Positions 57,096 to 64,000 of a stretch of DNA of 64,000 nt are shown here, in pieces. A model generated the notes under the pieces. That model did no database searches and had not been told where the DNA came from. It saw nothing but the letters and a program-made list of their open reading frames with translations. Each line of letters begins with the position of its first letter. The stretch's first letter is position 1. Source of the DNA: Actinomycetes bacterium (lineage in GTDB: Bacteria; Actinomycetota; Actinomycetes; Propionibacteriales; Nocardioidaceae); NCBI GenBank assembly GCA_023460975.1, contig JAEWOG010000104.1, forward strand, positions 3,243-67,242, given 5' to 3'. The position numbers were made by a program, and so were the translations under genes.

Positions 57096-57947
57096 GTGAG
57101 CATCCTCGAGCGGACCGAAGACGCGCTCGCATTGTGCGCAACTGGTCCGTTGGTGGTGCTCACTGGGGCTGGCGTCTCCACGGACTCCGGCATCCCGGAC
57201 TACCGGGGCCCGTCCTCGACACCGCGGATGCCGATGACGTACGGCGAATTCGTCTCTGGGCCCGCGGCCCGGCAACGCTACTGGGCGCGCAGCCACCTCG
57301 GGTGGTCGCGGATGCGTCGCGCCGAGCCCAACGCCGCCCACCTCGCAGTGGCCCGCCTCGGCGCTGACCTTGTCATCACCCAGAACGTCGACGGCCTGCA
57401 CGAGCGTGTCGGCACCCCGCGGCTCGTCGCCCTGCACGGGCGCATCGCCCACGTCGTGTGCCTGGACTGCCGTACGACCACCTCGCGCAGCGACCTCCAG
57501 GAGACACTGGCGACCCTCAACCCGGGCTGGACGGACCGGCATGCGCACGTCGCGGTGCGTCCGGACGGGGACGTGGACCTAGAGGGCACGGACGGCTTCG
57601 TCGTCCCCGAGTGCACCAGGTGCGGGGGAGTCCTCAAGCCCGACGTGGTGTTCTTCGGCGAGAACGTGCCCAAGGAGCGCGTCGAGCGTTGCTACGCCGC
57701 CGTCGACGCGCTCGCACGCTCGGGTGGAACCCTGGTGGTAGCCGGTTCCAGCCTGACCGTGATGAGCGGGCTGAGGTTCGTACGGCGGGCCGCCAAGCAG
57801 GCGATCCCGGTGGTGATCGTCAACCGTGGCGCCACCCGCGGGGACGAGTACGCCACCCGAACCGTTCACGCCGGAACCAGCGAGTGGCTTCAGGCGCTGC
57901 TGCGGGTGCGCCGGCCGTACGGAGGCCGCCCGCAGCCTCCCGGCTGA
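57096..57947 (+). CDS. NAD-dependent protein deacetylase (sirtuin)
   Basis: 283 aa SIR2 enzyme, class II/IV-like. NAD motif LTGAGVSTDSGIPDYRGP, catalytic TQNVDGLHE with ALHGRI (His base), four zinc cysteines (CLDC and CTRC) and the C-terminal VVAGSSLTVMSGLRFVR and VIVNRG motifs are intact. It deacylates lysine, for example acetyl-CoA synthetase, and produces O-acetyl-ADP-ribose. GTG 57096 has TACGCT six bases upstream. The stop codon TGA (57945-57947) lies inside palindromic copy B. It is divergent from the small ATPase. Confidence 0.92.
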   Translation: MSILERTEDALALCATGPLVVLTGAGVSTDSGIPDYRGPSSTPRMPMTYGEFVSGPAARQRYWARSHLGWSRMRRAEPNAAHLAVARLGADLVITQNVDGLHERVGTPRLVALHGRIAHVVCLDCRTTTSRSDLQETLATLNPGWTDRHAHVAVRPDGDVDLEGTDGFVVPECTRCGGVLKPDVVFFGENVPKERVERCYAAVDALARSGGTLVVAGSSLTVMSGLRFVRRAAKQAIPVVIVNRGATRGDEYATRTVHAGTSEWLQALLRVRRPYGGRPQPPG

Positions 57948-58036
57948 CATAACTCGTACCGGGTGGGCGAGTCTTGCTCCTGTTGGCCTTTGCAAAGGGC
58001 ACAAGGAGCCAGTTTCCCCGCCTGAGCGGGGATCCT
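57943..58036 (-). repeat. Palindromic dispersed element, copy B (inverted)
   Basis: Reverse-complement counterpart of copy A; 25 bases around the CCCCGC hairpin are identical and ~90 bases align without gaps. The central CCTTTGCAAAGG is a perfect palindrome here. In its central part the orientation fits copy A on the plus strand, as if the middle had flipped. It overlaps the sirtuin stop. Confidence 0.75.
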
Positions 58037-58082
58037 CCGCCCAGAAGCGGGCGCCACACCGAGCACAAGGGCGCCGTACGGC

Positions 58083-58088
58083 TAGCGT
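58083..58088 (+). promoter_or_regulatory. Leaderless -10 box (TAGCGT)
   Basis: TAGCGT ends six bases before ATG 58095 of the polymerase gene. Confidence 0.5.
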
Positions 58089-58094
58089 GAGGGC

Positions 58095-59072
58095 ATGCCG
58101 AGTGCGTCGCCGTTCGTGGAGATCGAGGTCGATGACCGCGTCGTCAAGGTGAGCAACCCCGACCGGATCTACTTCGAGGAGATCGGGGCCACCAAGCACG
58201 ACCTCGTCGACTACTACCTCAGCGTCGGGCCGGGCATCGTGAACGCCTTGTTCGAGCGACCCTGCATGCTGCACCGCTTCCCGAAGGGGCTGGCGGGACC
58301 GAAGGTCCATCAGAAGCGGCTCCCGCAGGGCGCGCCACCGTGGGTCGAGACCGTCCGGCTCCACTTCCCGCGGTGGAACCGTACGGCTGACGAGCTGTGC
58401 GTCACCGAGCTCGCCAGCGTGATCTGGGCCGTCCAGATGTCCACCGTCGAGTTCCACCCGTGGAACAGCCGCCGCGAGGACACGGAGTCGCCCGACGAGT
58501 GGCGCATCGACCTGGACCCGGGCCCCGAGTGCGACTGGGCCACGGTCCGTCGGGTGTCCGGCGTCGTCCACGAGGTGCTTGAGGAGCTGGGGGCGACCGG
58601 ATACCCGAAGACGAGCGGGGGCAACGGCCTGCATGTGTACGTCCGCATTCCGCCCGACCATGGGTTCACGGACGTGCGGCGCGCGGCGCTGGCGTTCGCC
58701 CGCGAGGTCGAGCGGCGGGCACCTGACGATGTCACCACCGCGTGGTGGCGCAAGGACCGCGACCCCCGGCACCTGTTCGTGGACTACAACCAGAACGCGC
58801 GGGACCACACGATCGCCGCTGCCTACTCGGTGCGGGGCGTCCCCAATGCGCAGGTGAGCGCGCCCGTGCGCTGGGACGAGATCGATGACTGTGAGCCAGC
58901 GGACTTCACGATCCGCACGATGCCCACGCGTTTCGCGGAGATCGGCGACCTCATGGCGGACATCGACGACCATCCGTACGCGATCGACACGTTGCTCGAG
59001 TGGGCGACCCGCGACGAAGCCGACGGTGCCGAAATGCCGCAGGACCCGGACGAGGATTCGTCCGGGTCCTGA
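58095..59072 (+). CDS. Stand-alone LigD-type DNA polymerase/primase (AEP)
   Basis: 325 aa archaeo-eukaryotic primase fold as in the LigD polymerase domain of bacterial non-homologous end joining. It begins VVKVSNPDRIYFEEIGATKHDLVDYY. The metal motif is IDLDPGPECDW (D-x-D), the nucleotide loop SGGNGLHVYV, and the third Asp is in FVDYNQNARDHTIAAAYSVRG. There are no ligase or nuclease domains, and no ku gene is in the window. The C-terminal ~25 residues are acidic. It could fill gaps with NTPs in end joining or base-excision repair, as the PolD-type proteins of mycobacteria do. Confidence 0.9.
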   Translation: MPSASPFVEIEVDDRVVKVSNPDRIYFEEIGATKHDLVDYYLSVGPGIVNALFERPCMLHRFPKGLAGPKVHQKRLPQGAPPWVETVRLHFPRWNRTADELCVTELASVIWAVQMSTVEFHPWNSRREDTESPDEWRIDLDPGPECDWATVRRVSGVVHEVLEELGATGYPKTSGGNGLHVYVRIPPDHGFTDVRRAALAFAREVERRAPDDVTTAWWRKDRDPRHLFVDYNQNARDHTIAAAYSVRGVPNAQVSAPVRWDEIDDCEPADFTIRTMPTRFAEIGDLMADIDDHPYAIDTLLEWATRDEADGAEMPQDPDEDSSGS

Positions 59073-59102
59073 TGACGGCCCTCTGGCCGCCGTTGCATGC
59101 CG

Positions 59103-59246
59103 TCAGGCCGCGTGGTTCGCGCAGTGCCACGCGCCACCAGCGGTCAGGTTGTCCACGTGGCGCAGGTCGGGCGTGATCGAGTGCGTGCAACCGGAGGCGG
59201 CGCACGTCAGGTGGGCCGTGTCCGGCCGGTTCATCGTGATGGTCAT
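59103..59246 (-). CDS. 47-residue Cys/His mini-protein
   Basis: A short gene with an excellent ribosome site: GAGGAG ends five bases before ATG 59246. The 47-aa product starts MTITMNRPDTAHLTCAASGC and ends GGAWHCANHAA. The pattern C-x4-C-x-H...H-C-x3-H looks like a small zinc-binding site. It is convergent with the polymerase gene (31 bases between the stops). No named family is recognised. Third-codon GC is high, as in real genes here. It could be a zinc-ribbon regulator or ribosome-associated peptide. Confidence 0.6.
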   Translation of the reverse strand: MTITMNRPDTAHLTCAASGCTHSITPDLRHVDNLTAGGAWHCANHAA

Positions 59247-59540
59247 TTCTTCTCCTCGTGCGTGCGATGCACGCGATTCGTACGGGAGCGCCGATCAGGG
59301 TCGGTGCTCCGGAGCCTGCGGCGTGGGTGCCGCGCGGCGGGTTCGGGATGCGGACGGAGCGGGGCCGGTGGGCCCATCGTCCGGGTGGGCTGCTGCGGTG
59401 CCTGGTGGCCGCTTGCCTGCCCATTCGTGTCCACGGGATCAAGGAACTCAGAGTTCGAACACGTGTGTGACAACGGATGGGGAACGGTAGTTGTTCCCTG
59501 AGGGTGTGTCAATCACCTTTGGCACCTAGGATGGCGAGCC

Positions 59541-60215
59541 GTGGGTATCCAGATCACGCCGTCCATCCTCAACTGCGATTTCTCCCGGCTCGGAGAGGAG
59601 GTCGCACGGATCCCCAGCGCCGACTGGGTGCACGTGGACGTCATGGACAACCACTTCGTGCCCAACATGACTTTCGGGCCCTCGATGGTGGAGGCGCTCA
59701 GCCGCTCGACGGACGTTCCGCTCGACGCCCACCTGATGATCGCCGACGCCGATGTCCACGCTCCTGCGTACGTGGAGGCCGGCGCCAGCAGCGTCACCTT
59801 CCATGTGGAGGCGGCCAAGGCGCCGATCAGGTTGGCCCGAGAGATCCGGGCGAAGGGAGCACGCGCGTCGATGGCGCTGAAGCCCGCGACCCCGATCGAG
59901 CCGTACGAGGACATGCTGGCGGAGCTCGACATGGTGCTGCTGATGACGGTCGAGCCGGGCTTCGGGGGGCAGAAGTTCCTCGACCTGGTGCTGCCGAAGA
60001 TCCGCCGCACCCGAGAGCTGATGACCAAGCACGGCGTTGAGACGTGGCTCCAGGTGGACGGTGGCGTCTCGCTGGAGACCATCGAGCGGTGTGCCGAGGC
60101 GGGCGCCGATGTCTTCGTCGCCGGGTCGGCGGTCTACAGCGCCGAGGACCCCGATCGGATGGTCGAGCAGTTGCGGGCGGCGGCACAGGCTGCCACCGCG
60201 CAGCACGCGTCGTGA
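59541..60215 (+). CDS. rpe: Ribulose-phosphate 3-epimerase
   Basis: Interconverts ribulose 5-phosphate and xylulose 5-phosphate; 224 aa TIM barrel, supplying the ribulose 5-phosphate used by RibBA downstream. Metal and catalytic motifs: ITPSILNCDFSRLGEEV, WVHVDVMDNHFVPNMTFGP, DAHLMI, VLLMTVEPGFGGQKF and QVDGGVSLETI; all are conserved. GTG 59541 has TAGGAT (59527-59532) eight bases upstream. The 294-base gap before it holds only the mini-protein promoter region and a weak inverted repeat (GGGAAC/GTTCCC, 59480-59498). Confidence 0.95.
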   Translation: MGIQITPSILNCDFSRLGEEVARIPSADWVHVDVMDNHFVPNMTFGPSMVEALSRSTDVPLDAHLMIADADVHAPAYVEAGASSVTFHVEAAKAPIRLAREIRAKGARASMALKPATPIEPYEDMLAELDMVLLMTVEPGFGGQKFLDLVLPKIRRTRELMTKHGVETWLQVDGGVSLETIERCAEAGADVFVAGSAVYSAEDPDRMVEQLRAAAQAATAQHAS

Positions 60216-60244
60216 CCGGCGCCACACGCCGTTTGTGAGACGGG

Positions 60245-60262
60245 GCCGCCGGGAATGGCGGC
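60245..60262 (+). terminator. Short GC hairpin after rpe
   Basis: GCCGCC-GGGAAT-GGCGGC, 30 bases after the rpe stop and before the riboswitch; a modest terminator. Confidence 0.45.
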
Positions 60263-60304
60263 GCCTGTGGCACCCTTGGTGATGTAGTACAGCAAGAGCT
60301 CGCG

Positions 60305-60424
60305 TGCTCTGGGGGCGGTGAAACTCCGCACCGGCGGTGAAAGTCCGCGACCCGGCCATCTCCAGTGGTCGGTTGACTCAGGTGAAATTCCTGGACCGAC
60401 GGTCAAAGTCCGGATGAGAAGCGC
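60305..60424 (+). ncRNA. FMN riboswitch (RFN element)
   Basis: Conserved blocks are in order: GGGGGCGGTGAAACTCCGC, ACCGGCGGTGAAAGTCCGCG, GGTCGGTTGACTCAGGTGAA then ATTCCTGGACCGAC, GGTCAAAGTCCGGATGAGAAG. It controls ribD-ribE-ribM-ribBA. Downstream, hairpin GTCCGT-GAG-ACGGAC (60498-60512), flanked by CCCCCC (60488-60493) and GGGG (60514-60517), can cover the GGGGAAGG ribosome site, and no T-run follows. Translational control is therefore likely. Confidence 0.95.
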
Positions 60425-60527
60425 ACGCAGACGGAGCCCTTGGGGTGCGCGTCCAGCATTCGCGGAGCGTACGCCGAGCCGTCCCAGCCCCCCGTGAGTC
60501 CGTGAGACGGACCGGGGAAGGCAGACG

Positions 60528-61613
60528 ATGACGTTCACGCAGACCGAGCGCGACGCGATGCAGCGCGCCTTGGCTCTCGCGGCGACCCCCGGTGTCGCGC
60601 TGGGGCCGAACCCGCGCGTCGGGTGCGTTCTTCTCGATCCAGCCAACGGTCGCACCCTCGCCGAGGGCTACCACCGCGGCGCGGGGACTCCCCACGCGGA
60701 GGCGGACGCGTTGGCGCGGGCCGGGCAGGCAGCGCGCGGGGCAACGGCCGTCGTCACCCTCGAACCCTGCGACCACACGGGCCGTACCGGGCCGTGCACG
60801 GAGGCGTTGCTCGCGGCCGGAGTCTCGCGTGTCGTCTACGCCTGCGCAGACCCCAACCCGGTGGCGGCCGACGGTGCGTCGCGGTTGGCGGCAGCCGGCG
60901 TCGACGTCGTGGGCGGCCTCATGGCCGCTGAGGCCAGCCGCGTGAACCGTGCGTGGGCCTTCGGAATCGAGCACGGCCGACCGTTGGTGACCTGGAAGTT
61001 CGCCGCCACCCTCGACGGGCGCAGCGCCGCCGCCGATGGGACCAGTCGGTGGGTCTCCCACCATGCGTCGCGTCGCGACACCCACCAGTTGCGTGCCCAG
61101 TGCGACGCCATCCTCGTCGGCACGAACACGGTTGCCGTCGACGACCCCGAGTTGACGGTGCGTGACGAGTACGACGCACCCGTGGCGCACCAGTTGCTGC
61201 GGGTTGTCATGGGGGAGCGCGACCTGCCCGCCGATCGACGGGTCTTCAACGAGGCCGGGCCAAGCCTCCACCTGCGCAGCCGCGACCCGGACGCGGTGCT
61301 CGCCGAGCTGTTCAGGCGCGGTCGTCGGCACGTGTTCCTCGAGGGCGGCCCCACCGTGGCCGCCGCCTTCGTCGCGGCCGGCCTCGTCGACGAGGTCGTC
61401 GCCTATGTCGCTCCGATGCTGCTCGGAGCGGGTCGTCCCGCGGTGGCGGACCTCGGCATCGCCACCATGGCCGACGCGCTGCACCTCGAGGTGAGCGACA
61501 TCGCCGTCCTCGAAGTGGACGAGGCACACCCGGGCGGGGAGCGCCCGGGACCCAACGTACGAATCACCGGCTCGCTCCGCGCCCGCGGGACGACGATGCG
61601 AAAGGACTCCTGA
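60528..61613 (+). CDS. ribD: Bifunctional riboflavin deaminase/reductase
   Basis: Deaminates and then reduces the pyrimidine intermediate of riboflavin synthesis; 361 aa. The N-terminal cytidine-deaminase-like domain has TPHAEADAL and LEPCDHTGRTGPCTEALL (zinc His and two Cys with Glu). The C-terminal DHFR-like reductase domain starts near residue 145 with PLVTWKFAATLDGRSAAADG, then FLEGGPTVAAAFVAAGLVDE. ATG 60528 follows GGGGAAGG by seven bases. It lies behind the FMN riboswitch and is followed after two bases by ribE. Confidence 0.96.
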   Translation: MTFTQTERDAMQRALALAATPGVALGPNPRVGCVLLDPANGRTLAEGYHRGAGTPHAEADALARAGQAARGATAVVTLEPCDHTGRTGPCTEALLAAGVSRVVYACADPNPVAADGASRLAAAGVDVVGGLMAAEASRVNRAWAFGIEHGRPLVTWKFAATLDGRSAAADGTSRWVSHHASRRDTHQLRAQCDAILVGTNTVAVDDPELTVRDEYDAPVAHQLLRVVMGERDLPADRRVFNEAGPSLHLRSRDPDAVLAELFRRGRRHVFLEGGPTVAAAFVAAGLVDEVVAYVAPMLLGAGRPAVADLGIATMADALHLEVSDIAVLEVDEAHPGGERPGPNVRITGSLRARGTTMRKDS

Positions 61614-61615
61614 GG

Positions 61616-62245
61616 ATGTTCACCGGAATCGTGGAGGAGCTCGGCACCGTCGCTGCCGTGCTCGACCAGGGCGATGCCGTCCGCCTCTCCGTACGCACCC
61701 AACGGGTGCTGGAGGGGACTGCTCTCGGCGATTCGATCGCCGTCAACGGCTGTTGCCTCACCGTCGCCGAGATCGACGCAGACACGTGGACCGCCGACGT
61801 GATGGCCGAGACGCTCGACAAGACCTCGCTCGCTGGCGTGGCGGTGGGCGACCAGGTCAACCTCGAACGTGCCGTCACTCTCCAGACCCGGCTGGGCGGC
61901 CACATCGTCTCGGGGCACGTCGACGGGTGGGGCGAGATCCTCTCGCGGACACCGAGTGAGCACTGGGAGGTGGTGGAGGTCTCCCTGCCCTCCCACCTGG
62001 CTCCCTACCTCGTCGACAAGGGCTCGATCTGTGTCGACGGCGTCAGCCTCACCGTGGTCACCGCGGGCAGCGACCGCTTCTCGGTGAGCCTCATCCCCGA
62101 GACCCTCGCCCGTACGACTCTCGGTTTCCGCGCCGTCGGTGACCGGGTCAACCTCGAAACCGACGTGATCGCCAAGCACGTCGCCAAGCTGGTGGCGTCG
62201 GGCCTGGTGCAACGAGTCACCGACGCTGCGGAAGGAACACTGTGA
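61616..62245 (+). CDS. ribE: Riboflavin synthase alpha chain
   Basis: Dismutates two 6,7-dimethyl-8-ribityllumazine molecules to riboflavin; 209 aa made of two homologous barrel halves. Each half begins FTGIVEELG or the SHLAPYLVDKGSICVDGVSLTV counterpart. MAETLDKTSLAG and IPETLARTTLGF mark the two lumazine sites, and GGHIVSGHVDGWGE is typical. ATG 61616 is preceded by GGACTCCTGAGG. The stop overlaps ribM. Confidence 0.95.
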   Translation: MFTGIVEELGTVAAVLDQGDAVRLSVRTQRVLEGTALGDSIAVNGCCLTVAEIDADTWTADVMAETLDKTSLAGVAVGDQVNLERAVTLQTRLGGHIVSGHVDGWGEILSRTPSEHWEVVEVSLPSHLAPYLVDKGSICVDGVSLTVVTAGSDRFSVSLIPETLARTTLGFRAVGDRVNLETDVIAKHVAKLVASGLVQRVTDAAEGTL

Positions 62246-62937
62246 TGGATGTCCTGGAGTGGTTGGTCAACGGGACCATCCCCGTCGGCTCGAGTTGGCT
62301 GAGCGTGCCGGAGGTGCTGGGCAACGTCTTCGGTCTCACCAGCGCGATCCTCGGGATGCGGCGCTGGGTGCTGGCCTGGCCGATCGGTTTGCTGGGCAAT
62401 GTGCTGCTGTTCTTCGTCTTCACCACCGGCACCATCGCGCAGGTGGGAGAGCAGCCGCTGTGGGGGCAGGCTGGGCGACAGATCTTCTTCGCGGCCGTCA
62501 GCTTGTACGGCTGGTGGCGCTGGAGCCGTGAGCGTGGCAAGGCGGCGGCGGCCGACGGCGGGGCGATCGTGCCCCGGTGGGCGACCGCGCAGGAGCGCTT
62601 GCTCCTGCTGGGTGTCGGCGCCGTCGCGTACGGCCTGACCTACGCCGTGTTCCTCCAGATCGGGTCGTGGAGCCCGCCGACGGAGGCATGGATCGTGGCC
62701 GGCTCGATGCTCGCCACCTGGGGCATGGCTCGTGGGTGGGTGGAGTTCTGGCTGATCTGGGTGCTCGTGGACCTGGTGGGCGTGATCAGCCTGATCCGCT
62801 CGCCGTACCCGGCGCACGCGACGGTGGCGATGTACCTCTTCTACGCCTTCTTCGTCGTGATGGGCTTCTTCGTGTGGTGGCGGGCGGCGCGGCGCGCGCA
62901 CTCCGTGGCTGAGGACCGCGTGGAGGTGGCGGCATGA
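62245..62937 (+). CDS. ribM: PnuC-family riboflavin transporter (RibM/PnuX)
   Basis: Integral membrane protein of 230 aa with about seven hydrophobic segments. It has the PnuC core: LGNVFGLTSAILGMRRWVLAWPIGLLGNVLLFFV, an aromatic SLYGWWRWSR turn, and the C-terminal WLIWVLVDLVGVISLI. In actinobacteria, PnuC homologues inside FMN-riboswitch operons (RibM/PnuX) carry riboflavin rather than nicotinamide riboside, so location decides the call. ATG 62245 (TGATG overlap with ribE) is preferred; GTG 62242 is possible. AAGGA lies eight bases upstream. Next to ribBA, as in Streptomyces ribE-ribM-ribBA. Confidence 0.86.
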   Translation: MDVLEWLVNGTIPVGSSWLSVPEVLGNVFGLTSAILGMRRWVLAWPIGLLGNVLLFFVFTTGTIAQVGEQPLWGQAGRQIFFAAVSLYGWWRWSRERGKAAAADGGAIVPRWATAQERLLLLGVGAVAYGLTYAVFLQIGSWSPPTEAWIVAGSMLATWGMARGWVEFWLIWVLVDLVGVISLIRSPYPAHATVAMYLFYAFFVVMGFFVWWRAARRAHSVAEDRVEVAA

Positions 62938-64000
62938 GCGTGCGCCTGGACCCCGTCGAGGCCGCCATCGAGGCCATTGCGGCAGGCCGTCCCGTGGTCG
63001 TGGTCGATGACGAGGACCGTGAGAACGAGGGCGACATCATCTTTGCGGCCGAGAAGGCCACGCCCGAGCTGATGGCCTTCACCATCAGGCACTCCAGCGG
63101 TGTCATCTGCTCACCGTTGCCCGGCCACCTGCTCGATGCCCTGGACATCCCGTTGATGACGCCGGACAACACCGACGCCTACCGCACGGCCTACACGATC
63201 TCGGTCGACGCCCGCGACGGCGTGAGCACCGGCATTTCCGCAGCCGACCGGGCACGCACCGTACGTCTCCTGGCCGACCCGGCCACGACCCCGGAGCAGT
63301 TCACCCGGCCGGGGCACGTGTTCCCCCTGCGCTACCGCGAGGGTGGGGTGCTCGTGCGCCGCGGCCACACCGAGGCGGCCGTCGACCTGGCCAGGCTGGC
63401 TGGTCTGGCACCGGTGGGCGTCCTGGTGGAGATCGTCAATGACGACGGCACGATGAAGCGCGGCCCGCAGTTGCGCGAGTTCGCCGACGAGCACGGGCTG
63501 ATGATGATCTCCATCGAGGATCTGGTGCGGTTCCGGCGCCGCCACGAACGTCACGTGGAGCGGGTCGCCGTGACGTCGCTGCCGACCGAGCACGGGGACT
63601 TCACCGCGTACGGCTACCGCATCACCATCGACGCCTCCGAGCACGTGGCGCTGGTGTGCGGCGACGTCTCGGGCGAGGAGCCCGTGCTCACCCGCGTGCA
63701 CAGCGAGTGCCTCACCGGTGACGTCTTCGGCAGCAGGCGGTGCGACTGTGGGCCGCAGCTCGCCGAGTCGATGCGCCTCATCGCCGAGGAGGGACGCGGC
63801 GTCGTCGTCTACCTGCGCGGGCACGAGGGCCGGGGGATCGGTCTGGTCGCCAAGCTGGCGGCCTACCAACTCCAGGACGCTGGGCGCGACACCGTCGATG
63901 CCAACCTCGATCTCGGTCTGCCCGCCGATGCGCGCCACTACGGCACCGCCACGCAGGTCTTGCGGGACCTGGGGGTCGAACGGATCCGCCTGCTCACCAA
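62934..64000 (+). CDS. ribBA: Bifunctional DHBP synthase/GTP cyclohydrolase II (3' end outside window)
   Basis: Two entry steps of riboflavin synthesis in one protein; ~355 residues visible. RibB domain (about 1-205): VVVVDDEDRENEGDIIFAAEK with acidic metal ligands, TPDNTDAYRTAYTISVD, and FTRPGHVFPLRYREGGVL. RibA domain (from ~210): HSECLTGDVFGSRRCDCGPQL, with the zinc cysteines, and YLRGHEGRGIGLVAKL. ATG 62934 overlaps the ribM stop (ATGA). The reading frame is still open at base 64000; ribH would be expected next. Confidence 0.95.
   Translation, partial: MSVRLDPVEAAIEAIAAGRPVVVVDDEDRENEGDIIFAAEKATPELMAFTIRHSSGVICSPLPGHLLDALDIPLMTPDNTDAYRTAYTISVDARDGVSTGISAADRARTVRLLADPATTPEQFTRPGHVFPLRYREGGVLVRRGHTEAAVDLARLAGLAPVGVLVEIVNDDGTMKRGPQLREFADEHGLMMISIEDLVRFRRRHERHVERVAVTSLPTEHGDFTAYGYRITIDASEHVALVCGDVSGEEPVLTRVHSECLTGDVFGSRRCDCGPQLAESMRLIAEEGRGVVVYLRGHEGRGIGLVAKLAAYQLQDAGRDTVDANLDLGLPADARHYGTATQVLRDLGVERIRLLT

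Noticed and set aside
56294..57947. ATPase plus SIR2 as an anti-phage defence system
   Set aside because: The sirtuin has the zinc cysteines and catalytic His of a deacetylase, not a Thoeris or HerA-linked NADase; the genes are divergent with separate promoters and no known partner is present.

Overview
The window is 64 kb of high-GC DNA from an actinobacterium. The strongest clue is the order carA-carB-pyrD-pyrF-mihF-gmk-rpoZ-coaBC-metK-priA-def-fmt-rsmB-rpe-ribD, which is the core gene order of Streptomyces and its relatives. A Mycobacterium-like htdX-fabG4-fadA2 cluster, an F420-type LLM oxidoreductase, a SigE-family sigma factor, a PAC2 protein and a mihF gene agree with this. Heavy use of GTACGG/CGTACG and scattered copies of a GGTTGAGCTTGTCGAAACC repeat fit Nocardioidaceae (Nocardioides or a relative); that family assignment is an inference. 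No rRNA, tRNA, CRISPR array, prophage or insertion sequence was seen.

Region 1 (1-14.1 kb) is mixed. It has the end of an unknown gene, a SigE-family sigma factor, two paralogous ABC-2 drug-type exporters (permease plus ATPase) flanking a divergent HxlR regulator/QorB-like quinone reductase pair, a thiamine-binding protein, a GNAT enzyme, a small gene behind a perfect LexA (SOS) box, a GrpB-Nudix-Nudix fusion, an MFS exporter, dxs, and an NTF2/SDR pair. Region 2 (14.1-25.2 kb) is lipid and envelope: fadA-fadB beta-oxidation, PAC2, TesB thioesterase, an M23 peptidase with propeller-like repeats, and htdX-fabG4-fadA2.

Region 3 (25.2-46.6 kb) is de novo pyrimidine synthesis, split in two. pyrR-pyrB-pyrC lies at 25.3-28.1 kb and carA-carB-pyrD-pyrK-(pyrDB-like)-pyrF at 38.6-46.6 kb. 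Both halves begin with almost the same 46-nt PyrR-binding leader, so one UMP-sensing repressor probably controls both through translation. About 10 kb of unrelated, mostly single-gene units lies between them: cupin, condensation-GNAT fusion, hydrolase, ArsC-like, DUF1801, LLM oxidoreductase, CoA-transferase, DUF3060 protein and an ABC-F ATPase.

Region 4 (46.7-56.1 kb) is housekeeping: mihF, gmk, rpoZ, coaBC, metK, a helicase-dead PriA, def, fmt, an MmcQ-like gene and rsmB. Region 5 (56.1-59.3 kb) holds a small ATPase and a sirtuin between two inverted copies of a palindromic element, a stand-alone LigD-type polymerase, and a 47-residue Cys/His mini-protein. Region 6 (59.5-64 kb) is rpe and then an FMN riboswitch controlling ribD-ribE-ribM-ribBA; the last gene runs off the window.

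A recurring feature is leaderless genes: a TANNNT box ends 6-7 nt before the start codon at about 15 genes, mostly isolated accessory ones, while operon genes use Shine-Dalgarno sites and ATGA/TGATG overlaps.
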